Assembly (NCBI GenBank): GCA_045642545.1
Contig: JAZUJB010000098.1
Coordinates: 1-17,637, forward strand
Reading direction: 5' to 3'
Source of the DNA: F23-B02 sp045642545
GTDB lineage: Bacteria; Bacillota; Clostridia; Oscillospirales; Oscillospiraceae
DNA length: 17,637 nucleotides
Shown: positions 1 to 8,500 of the stretch, piece by piece
How the letters are laid out: every line of letters begins with the position of its first letter
Numbering within the stretch: the first letter of the stretch is position 1
The notes under the pieces: generated by a model
The model's database searches: none
Seen by the model: the letters and a program-made list of their open reading frames with translations, nothing else
Told to the model about the DNA's origin: nothing
Translations under genes and position numbers: made by a program

Positions 1-3
1 ATT

Positions 4-8
4 CCTCC
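4..8 (-). promoter_or_regulatory. RBS of a gene lying just outside the window
   Basis: On the minus strand the window ends with ACGGAGGAAT, a strong Shine-Dalgarno sequence with no coding start inside the window. It implies a minus-strand gene starting just beyond position 1. In many Firmicutes the gene after khpA is rimM, so that is the natural guess, but it cannot be seen here. Confidence 0.5.
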
Positions 9-43
9 GTTTTTCAAACTGGAGCAGTGATTGAAAATAGTCT

Positions 44-71
44 AAAAGGGCTACCGAGGGGTAGCCCTTTT
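44..71 (-). terminator. hairpin after khpA (terminator or attenuator)
   Basis: A perfect 12-bp inverted repeat, AAAAGGGCTACC and GGTAGCCCTTTT, is separated by a 4-base loop. It lies 8 bases after the khpA stop. The uridine run is only four bases and belongs to the stem, so termination may be partial. The RBS further downstream suggests that transcription could continue into a next gene. Confidence 0.65.
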
Positions 72-79
72 CAATATTA

Positions 80-310
80 TCAGTCCATGATATCGACTGA
101 TACCTTCTTGCCCTTTCTCTGGGCAACAGCCCGCATGAGTATACGGATCTCCTTGACGATCCTGCCCTGCCGGCCAATGACCTTGCCCATATCACCGTCA
201 GCGACTCGCACTTCAAATACGGTCTCGCCGCCGGCTTCGCGCTCGGTCACAGAAACTTCGTCGGGATGATCGACGAGGCTCTGCACGATATAGGTCAAAA
301 GTTCTTTCAT
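80..310 (-). CDS. khpA: KH-domain RNA-binding protein KhpA (YlqC family)
   Basis: This 76-residue protein is one small type II KH domain and nothing else. The RNA-contacting GxxG loop is visible as G46-R-Q-G49 in the context KVIGRQGRIVK, followed by the expected basic helix. The family binds RNA in the cytoplasm. In streptococci and other Firmicutes KhpA pairs with KhpB/EloR and influences cell elongation and division; that is family knowledge, and no khpB is in this window. The start ATG is preceded by AAGGAG. The gene begins 18 bases after rpsP, so it is cotranscribed with it, the usual order in Firmicutes. Length and sequence look intact. Confidence 0.93.
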   Translation of the reverse strand: MKELLTYIVQSLVDHPDEVSVTEREAGGETVFEVRVADGDMGKVIGRQGRIVKEIRILMRAVAQRKGKKVSVDIMD

Positions 311-328
311 GCCGGTAGATTCTCCTTA

Positions 329-568
329 TTAGGCCTCGACCTTCTTAAGCAGGCCGCGTACGGTTTCGGTGGGCTGTGCGCCGTTTGCGATCCAGTACTG
401 TGCGCGCTCCATGTCGACCTTGATCTTCTGTGCATCCTCTGCCATGGGATCATAAGTGCCGATTTCTTCGATGAAACGACCGTCACGAGGGCTACGGGAG
501 TCAGCTACGATGATACGGTAGTAAGGTGCCTTCTTTGCGCCCATTCTACGAAGTCTGATCTTTACCAT
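329..568 (-). CDS. rpsP: 30S ribosomal protein S16
   Basis: This 79-residue protein starts with MVKIRLRRMGAKKAPYYRI and contains DSRSPRDGRFIEEIGTYDP, both hallmark stretches of bacterial S16. S16 is a primary assembly protein of the small ribosomal subunit. GGAGGTG precedes the ATG by a suitable distance. The gene sits 60 bases after ffh and 18 before khpA in the same operon, so ribosome assembly and SRP are coexpressed as is common in Firmicutes. Length is near the usual 80-90 residues and nothing is missing. Confidence 0.97.
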   Translation of the reverse strand: MVKIRLRRMGAKKAPYYRIIVADSRSPRDGRFIEEIGTYDPMAEDAQKIKVDMERAQYWIANGAQPTETVRGLLKKVEA

Positions 569-629
569 TTATATTTCACCTCCAAATTTTCATTTTCTAT
601 ATTACAAACGCATTTGCGTAAGTAAGCTG

Positions 630-1994
630 TTAGAACTTAAATCCGCCGAGGCCGGGCATTCCGCCGCCCATACCGCCGAATTTCTTCTGAAGCTTCTTCA
701 TGTTCTTGCCGGAAAGCTGCTTCATCATGGTCTGCATTGCCTCAAACTGCTTGAGCAGTCTGTTTATCTCGACAACACTTGTGCCGCTGCCTGCCGCAAT
801 GCGCTTTTTGCGGCTTGCGTTGAGGATTGACGGGTCATCGCGCTCTGCCTGCGTCATCGAGAGGATTATTGCCTCCATGTGACTCATACCCTTTTCGTCG
901 ACCTTTGCGCCCTTGAGTGCCTTTGCATCAAGACCGGGAATCATTCCCGCGAGGTCGTTGAGGTCGCCCATGCCCTTGAGTGAACGCATCTGCTCGAGAT
1001 AATCGGACAGCGAGAAGCGGTTTGCCTTCATGCGCTCGGCCATCTCAAGCGCTTTTTTCTCGTCAAAGCTCTGCTCTGCCTTCTCAATGAGGGTGAGCAT
1101 ATCGCCCATGCCGAGAATTCTCGATGCCATACGGTCGGGATAGAACGGCTCAATCTGGTCAAGCTTTTCGCCTACGCCGATGAACTTTATCGGCTTGCCG
1201 GTGCTTGCCTTGATGGACAGCGCCGCACCGCCTCGTGCGTCGCCGTCGAGCTTTGTGAGCATTACGCCCGTTACGCCGAGCGCTTCGTCAAACGCGTTTG
1301 CCGCATTGACCGCGTCCTGACCTGTCATCGCGTCGACAACGAGCAGGATTTCCGCAGGCTCAACGGCATCGCGGATGTTCTGAAGCTCAGCCATAAGCTC
1401 TTCATCTATATGCAGACGACCTGCGGTATCGAGGAACACAAGGTCGTTGCCGTGCTTCTTTGCGTGCTCAATCGCAGCCTTTGCGATATCGACGGGATTT
1501 GTTGTTCCCATCTGGAACACGGGGATATCAAGCTGCTTACCTACGGTTTCGAGCTGCTTGATTGCTGCGGGACGGTAAATATCGCATGCGGCGAGCAGCG
1601 GGCGCTTGCCCTGCTTTCTCATATATGCCGCAAGCTTTGCACCGTTGGTGGTTTTACCTGCGCCCTGCAGACCTACGAGCATTACAACGCTCGGGGATTT
1701 TGAGCCGATGTTCAGGCGCTGATTTTCGCTGCCCATCAGCTTTACGAGCTCTTCGTTTACGATTTTAATGACCATCTGCGCCGGAGAAAGTGCCTCCAGT
1801 ACATCGGCGCCCGAGGCGCGCTCGGTCACATTTTTGGTGAATTCCTTTACGACCTTGTAGCTGACATCGGCCTCAAGAAGTGCCATTCGCACCTCTCGCA
1901 TGGCTTCCTTGACATCGGCTGCGGTCAGTCTGCCCTTGCCGCGCAGCTTCTTAAAGGCAGCGGACAGCTTATCGGATAATGATTCAAATGCCAT
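630..1994 (-). CDS. ffh: signal recognition particle GTPase Ffh (SRP54)
   Basis: Ffh binds signal peptides of nascent membrane and secreted proteins together with the SRP RNA, then delivers ribosomes to the FtsY receptor. The 454-residue protein shows the full layout: N-terminal helical bundle (about 1-95); GTPase G domain with P-loop GLQGAGKTT (108-116), DTAGR (189-193) and TKLDGDARGG (247-256); and a methionine-rich M domain (about 325-454). The M domain carries the RNA-binding region around SRKKRIAAGSG and a Gly/Met-rich tail. The ATG has TAGGAGG seven bases upstream; that RBS overlaps the TAG stop of ylxM, indicating coupled translation. Length is normal. The SRP RNA gene is not in the window. 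Confidence 0.98.
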   Translation of the reverse strand: MAFESLSDKLSAAFKKLRGKGRLTAADVKEAMREVRMALLEADVSYKVVKEFTKNVTERASGADVLEALSPAQMVIKIVNEELVKLMGSENQRLNIGSKSPSVVMLVGLQGAGKTTNGAKLAAYMRKQGKRPLLAACDIYRPAAIKQLETVGKQLDIPVFQMGTTNPVDIAKAAIEHAKKHGNDLVFLDTAGRLHIDEELMAELQNIRDAVEPAEILLVVDAMTGQDAVNAANAFDEALGVTGVMLTKLDGDARGGAALSIKASTGKPIKFIGVGEKLDQIEPFYPDRMASRILGMGDMLTLIEKAEQSFDEKKALEMAERMKANRFSLSDYLEQMRSLKGMGDLNDLAGMIPGLDAKALKGAKVDEKGMSHMEAIILSMTQAERDDPSILNASRKKRIAAGSGTSVVEINRLLKQFEAMQTMMKQLSGKNMKKLQKKFGGMGGGMPGLGGFKF

Positions 1995-2005
1995 TGCGTT
2001 GCCTC

Positions 2006-2353
2006 CTACTTAAGACTGTCAAGCTTTTCGGAAACGGACCTTGCAAGCTCCCTTGCTCTGCCCTCGGTAAGCTCCTCGAGCTCGCAAAGTTTTACCTTGA
2101 GCTCGGCGATTGCCTCGCCCTGCTCGTTAAAGCGCTTAATAAGTCCCGTTTTCTCTTCAATCTCCGTCATCGCTGCTTCCGCGCGACGGATTATGTCCCA
2201 CACTCCCTGACGGGAAATGCCGCTTTGTTCGGCAATCTCGGCAAGGGAAAGGTCCTCATTGTAATGGAGGTCGAAGTACTCACGCTGCTTGTCCGTAAGC
2301 AGCTCGCCGTAAAAATCAAACAGCATTGTTCGCATCACTCTGCTGCTATCCAC
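2006..2353 (-). CDS. ylxM: YlxM/p13-like helix-turn-helix protein, SRP operon
   Basis: This 115-residue protein contains the family-typical LTDKQREYFDLHYNEDLSLA stretch and a helix-turn-helix at about residues 36-57 (SLAEIAEQSGISRQGVWDII), resembling sigma region 4. A charged, probably coiled-coil tail of about 50 residues follows. YlxM homologues lie directly upstream of ffh across Firmicutes. In Streptococcus the protein modulates SRP GTPase activity, so a role in targeting is more likely than classical transcription control. I chose the GTG start because AAGGAGG lies nine bases upstream; an ATG at codon 7 is less well placed. It is the first gene after the promoter at 2392-2420. Confidence 0.9.
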   Translation of the reverse strand: MDSSRVMRTMLFDFYGELLTDKQREYFDLHYNEDLSLAEIAEQSGISRQGVWDIIRRAEAAMTEIEEKTGLIKRFNEQGEAIAELKVKLCELEELTEGRARELARSVSEKLDSLK

Positions 2354-2391
2354 GGTGCTCAGCCTCCTTGTAAATGTTTTTTACTTTACAG

Positions 2392-2420
2392 AGTATACAA
2401 CACCCGCTCACTGCTGTCAA
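2392..2420 (-). promoter_or_regulatory. SigA-type promoter of ylxM-ffh-rpsP-khpA
   Basis: Read on the minus strand, TTGACA (2420-2415), a 17-base spacer and TATACT (2397-2392) match the housekeeping promoter consensus in 11 of 12 positions. The predicted start lies about 30 bases before the GTG of ylxM, leaving a short leader with no room for a riboswitch. Confidence 0.85.
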
Positions 2421-2513
2421 GTAAATTATCTTGTCAGATATGCAGAATATATTTGAGTATTTGCGGCAAAACTGTCATTTATGACTACAAAATGATTTTC
2501 GGAGGTCATTTTA

Positions 2514-5500
2514 ATGAATACGCAGGGCAAATACATCGAAAACGACAGACTCATTAAGCTTGCGCAGCAGACCGCAAGGCTTAACAAATACACGCAGTCG
2601 GTACCGGCAAAGGAGCTGATTTCGCAGCTTGCAGGCGCAGTGCGGGATATAAACACCGCTTACGAAAAAATTGAAGCCCGCTTCGGCACAGCAGCAAGCA
2701 TTCCGACTGCCTGCGAGTGGCTTCTCGACAACCGCTACATTGCCGTGCGCGAGGCAAAAAGTGCGCAGTCTGCGTTTGAAAGAGAAAAGCATCTGCGGTC
2801 CTCTGACAGTGGGCTTATTCTTCTTGAGCTGTGCAGAGCACTGGTAAATGCAGGTAACGGCAGCGTTACCGAGGAGCGCTGCAGGCTTTTTCTTGACGGC
2901 TACCAGGTTGTATCCGTTTTGCCGAGAAAAGAGCTTTACCTCTTCCCTGCCGCTTTGCGCGCTGCTCTGATAATCAGGCTTGCCGGACTTTGCAACGAGC
3001 TTCTCACAACAAACACACCCGAGGAATTAACCGACGGTATTGCCGCTGCATTCACCTCGCTTCGGCTTGTGGGCGGACTTGATATGCAGCAGCTGCTTGA
3101 GAGTGTGGATATCTCTGAAAAGCTTCTTATGTCCGACCCTTCGGGAGTTTATCCCGAGATGGACGATGTAAGCCGCGCATATTACCGCGAAAGGCTATCC
3201 GCGCTTGCAAGGGCAAACTCCATGGAGGAGCACTACCTTGCGCGGCACATCATCAAGCTCTGCAATCAGGCGCAGGGCGATGCCCGCCATGTGGGCTATC
3301 ATCTTTTTGTCAAGCCCGCCGGCAAAAGCATCAAAACGCGAAGCGGTGCGGGCTATATCGCCGCAAATGTGCTGCTGACGCTGTTTTTATCGCTGCTTTG
3401 CGGATTTTTATCGCATAGCGTTGTTGCCGCGCTGCTGCTTGTGCTGCCCATATCCGAGCTTACTAAAAATCTGCTTGATTATATAATTCTGCTTTCGGTC
3501 GAGCCGCGCAGGCTGCCGAGGCTTGAGCTTAAAAACGGCGTTCCCGATGATGCGAAAACCGTCTGCGTCATATCTGCGCTTATCACGGGCAAGGATTCCG
3601 CGCAGAAGCTTGCGCGCAGGCTTGAGGAATTTTCGCTGACCAACAGACGCTGCGGCAAAAATCTCATGTTCGGAATTCTTGCCGACCTGCCCGAGGCGGA
3701 TACTGCAGTAAGCGCAAACGACGCGGAGCTTACAGACGCAGCCCAAGCTGCAATAAACGAGCTGAACGAAAGGTACGGCGGAGGGTTTTATCTGTTCACC
3801 CGTCCTAGAACGGAGGATACAGCCCGGCACAGATTTTCGGGCTTTGAGCGTAAGCGCGGCGCTGTGCTTGCGCTTGCCGCGCTGCTTTGCGGAAAAGACT
3901 CCGAGCTGCAGGTTTCGGCAGGTGATGCGCTTCGTCTTGAGGGTGCAAAGTACATTCTCACCCTTGACAGCGACACCACGCCAACACCCGACTCGATTTC
4001 CGAGCTTATAGGCGCAATCACGCACCCGCTCAACAGACCGAGGCTTGACAGACAGCGCGGCTGCGTAACCTCGGGGCACGGCATTATTCACCCCCGCATG
4101 AGCTACGAGCTTTCCTCCGTGGGTGCAACTGATTTTTCGCGCATATTTGCAGGTGTAGGCGGCACTGAGCCGTACTCCTCGCTGTGCGGCGAGATATATA
4201 TGGATTTATTCGACCGCGGCGGATTTTCAGGCAAGGGCATTATCGATGCCGAAGCGCTGTATGTCTGCTCAAGGGAGCACCTGCCCGACGGTCTTGTGCT
4301 CTCGCACGATGCGCTTGAGGGCGCATATCTGCGCGGCGGATATATGAGCGACACCGAGTTTACGGACTCATTCCCCTCAACGCCCGTTGCCTACTATCGC
4401 CGCAGTCACCGATGGACTCGCGGCGACTGGCAGAATGCAGGCTGGATATTCACGCGCGAGTCGGAAATCCCCGACATTGAGCGCTTCAGGCTTTTTGATT
4501 CTCTGCGTCGCAGTCTTGTTGCTCCGCTGACCTTTGCCGCAATTCTTCTCGGGCTTATGCTCACTGAGCATGGGCTCGCGCTTGCCGCGTGGGCAGCACT
4601 TTTAGCACTTGCATCAAGGCTTTTAATCGCTCTGACCGAACTCGGCACAAGCCGCACGACCGATACGCAAATCAAATATCACAGCAGACTGTTAAAGGGC
4701 GTTTGTGCAGCATTCGTGCAGACCGTTCTGCGGCTTTTTCTGCTTCCCTACGAGGCATGGATTTGCATTTCGGCAGCCGCTACGGCGCTTTGGCGAATGG
4801 GCGTAAGTCATAAAAATCTGCTTGAATGGGAAACTGCGGCGCAAAGCGAGCTAAAAAAGCGCAGCATAGCAAGCTATTACCGCAACATGTGGTTTGCCCC
4901 CCTTGCAGGACTTGTTCTTATCGCTTTTGCCACAGGCTTTTTTGCCAGAGCCGTAGGCTTTCTGTGGCTTATTGCGCCGCTTGCCGCGCTTTTGCTAACC
5001 TTCCCCGCGAAGCCCGCAAAGGAATTATCCGAGGAAAACAGAGCATTTCTGCTTGAATGCGCCGGGGAGATATGGGCATATTTTGAGCGCTTCTGCTCAC
5101 CCGAGGACAACTATCTGCCGCCCGACAACTATCAGGAACAGCCGCCCGTGGGTATTGCCCACCGCACCTCGCCTACAAACATCGGTCTTGCGCTCGTTTC
5201 CGCAATGTGCGCGCTTGACCTCGGCATTGACAAAAACGGCAAGGCCTTTGAAATCATAAATAACATGCTCACCTCGCTTGAGCGTATGCCGAGATTTTAC
5301 GGGCATTTCTGCAACTGGTACGACACACGCACGCTGCGCTGCCTTGAGCCGAGGTATATCTCCACCGTTGACAGCGGCAATCTCTACGCATCGCTTCTGA
5401 CGCTCAAAAACGGTCTGACAGAGCACAAGCGCCCCGAGCTTGCCGCACGCGTTGAGCGGCTTATGGAGCCTATGGATTTTTCGATACTCTACGACAAAAG

Positions 5501-8500
5501 CCGCAGACTGTTTACCATAGGCATCGACCTTGAAAAAAACGCTCCCTCACAGAGCTATTACGACCTTATGGCAAGCGAGGCGCGGCTTACAAGCTACCTT
5601 GCCGTTGCAAAGGGCGATGTGCCGCGCAGACACTGGCGCAGGCTTTCAAGAGCAATGCGCTCCTGCGGCGGTTATCAGGGTATGGCAAGCTGGACGGGCA
5701 CTATGTTTGAGTACCTCATGCCCGAGCTTTTCCTACCGCTTACACGCGACAGCCTGCTATATGAAACCGCAAAGTACTGCATGTATGTTCAAAAGCGCAG
5801 ACGCAGCGAGTCTAAGCTGTGGGGCATATCCGAAAGCGCATTTTTCTCGCTCGACCCCGCGCTGAATTACCGCTACAAGGCTCACGGCTGCGCTCAGCTT
5901 GCGCTAAAGCGCGGTCAGAATTCGGAGCTTGTAATCTCCCCCTATTCAAGCTTTCTTGCGCTTCTCATTGAGCCCGAGGCTGCAATTTCAAATCTGCACA
6001 GGCTTGAAAACGCAGGTGCAAGGGGCCGCTTCGGCTTTATCGAGGCAATCGACTTTACTCCCTCGCGCTGCCGAAGTGCCGAGGGTGAGCGCGTGCGCTG
6101 CTATATGGCGCATCACTTGGGTATGAGCATGCTTGCCATTGCAAACTGTCTGTCCGACGGCATCGTAACACGCAGGTTTATGGCAGACCCCGCGATGCAC
6201 GCGTACAGAGGTCTGCTCAAGGAAAAGCTGCCCGTCAACGCCGCGGTGCTGAAGCTCGGTGAGGGCGGCTTTGAAAAGCCGCAGCGAATTGCAAATCAGC
6301 AATGGGCAAAGCGCGGCGAGGATATTGACTTTGAAAACCCGCACTGCGCCGTTCTGTCAAACGGCGTGTATAACATTATGTTAACTGAAAATGGTGTCGC
6401 GGCATCGACCTGCGGAGAGATGCTGATATTCAGACCGCCATTCCGTCAGACAGGCGAAGGCCACGGCGCAGAAATGCATATCGAATACTCCGACAGCAGA
6501 ATTTCGCTTCTGCCCGAGTCCGATGCAAATGGCAAATTCATTTGGGAGCTCAGCGAAATTACCTGCAGCTACACGCTTTCCGCAGACCGCTTTGATGTTA
6601 AGACAAGCATTGCCGCCGCAGGCAGCGAAAACGGCGAGCTTCGCATTGTTGAGATTAATCCGAAGTGCGAAATTGAAGGCGCTCAGCTTGTATTCTCCTT
6701 TGAGCCCGTGCTTGCTGATTGCAACGATTATGTTAACCATCCTGCGTATTGGCGGCTCGGTATGGAGGCTCATACAGACGGCAACTGCCTCATACTGCAC
6801 CGCCTGCCGCGCGGCAGACAGCGCGAGGTATGGCTTTGCCTTGCCTGCGACAGAAAAATGTCGCTTCGCGCCGACAGAAACGGAAGTCTCGGCTTTTTGT
6901 CCGCTCCCTTTGTTACGGCGTCGGTTGCCCTAAATCTCAAAGCAGGCGAACGCACAGGCGCTCGCTTTGCGCTCTGTGTCGGATTCACGCCCGACGAGGC
7001 TTACACGGGCGCTCAGCACATGCTTGCAATCGGTCCTGCCGAATTTGGCGCAATGCCCTCAGCCTGCGCCTCGCTTATGGGAATGGACGCAAGGCAGGTA
7101 GACTCAGCCATGGCACTTATAAGGCCACTATGGTTTCGCTCTGCAGAAAAGCCCTTCGTTTCAAAGAAAAAGCTATGGCAGTACGGCGTATCGGGCGATA
7201 TGCCGATAATCGCCTGCCCCGACAGAGAGCTTAATGCCGAGACTGCGGAGGCGCTGACAAAGCAGTTCTGTCTGCTGCGAAGCTGCGGTATATTTGCCGA
7301 CCTCGTGCTTCTGACCGATGAGGGCGGTGAGTATCAGCGTCCGGTTTACAGCCGAGTGCGTGATATTCTCGCTGCGCACGGACTTGAGGCGCTTATCGGC
7401 GCTCACGGCGGTATAAGAATTCTGCCCGTTTCCGCAGGCGAGTGTATCTTGAGCTCGGCCTCGGTTGTTATCGGCAGACCGGCAGCAGAACGCAGAACAG
7501 ACCGCAGATATATTCTGCCCGCAGCCACACCGCGCAGATCGGACTGCGTTCCGAAATACGATTACGATGATGACGGCAGCTTCGTGTTTTATGTAAACCG
7601 TTCTTTGCCGCCAAAGGTATGGGCAAATATACTCACGAACGGCTCGTTCGGCTATTACGCCACCGACTGCGGCAGCGGCAACATGTGGCTTAAAAACGCG
7701 CGGGAAATGCGCATTAACCGATGGGTGAACGACCCTTATGCAGTGCTGGGTCCCGAGAGCCTTGAATATGTCTGCCACAGCGGAAGATACAGCATTTTTG
7801 CCGCATCTGACGGCATTCCCTGCCGCGTGCGCTACAGCTTCGGCTATGCGGTGTGGGAAAAAAGCTTCGGGTCAACGGGCATTCGCTGCACCGCATTTGT
7901 TCCCTGCGATGTCGATGCAAGAGTTTTTATTATCGAGGTCTGCGGCAATGTTACGGGACAGCTTGCGTGGAAAACCGAACTTCAGCTTGCCGACAGTGAA
8001 GATGATTACCTCGGCGTTGGTATTAGTTATGTAAACTCTATGTTCAAAGCAACAAACACTCGCTCCGCAATCCCCGACCTTGAATTCAAGGCCGCGGTAT
8101 CCGAACAGGTGCTCGGCTGGACATGTGACCTATTTTCCTGGCAGCGCGGGGAATTTGACGGTAAGACCGACAATTTATCCGCACCCGTTTTCGGCGCGGT
8201 ATTCAACTGCCAGCCCGTATCCGTCATTGTCTGCGGCTGTTGCGAGGATAGCAAACTTTTGGATTTATGTAAACCTGACATTGCAAAGCAGGCGCTTGAA
8301 AAGGTCAAGGCCTCGTGGCTGCGCGAGCTCAAGAAGCTGAGCTTTGCGGGAGCAGCACCCTTCGTGCATTATCTGAACGGCTGGGCAGTATATCAGACCG
8401 TTGCATGCAGACTTATGGGCAGATGCTCTGTCTATCAGAGCGGCGGCGCCTTCGGCTTCCGCGACCAGCTGCAGGACGCAGTTAATATGCTGCTCGTCTC

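Noticed and set aside
608..619. Small inverted repeat ACGCATTTGCGT between ffh and rpsP
   Set aside because: Five base pairs with a two-base loop and no T run; too weak to call a terminator or regulatory hairpin.
2431..2460. Candidate promoter of the glucan synthase gene (TTGTCA, 18 bases, GAGTAT)
   Set aside because: The -35 is fair but the -10 matches only three of six bases; other spacings are no better, so I could not assign a promoter.
3408..4091. Long minus-strand frame (227 codons) inside the glucan synthase gene; similar ones at 7173-7778 and 5988-6344
   Set aside because: Shadow frames of a gene with strong codon bias; no RBS and no recognisable domain, whereas the plus strand carries continuous family motifs.
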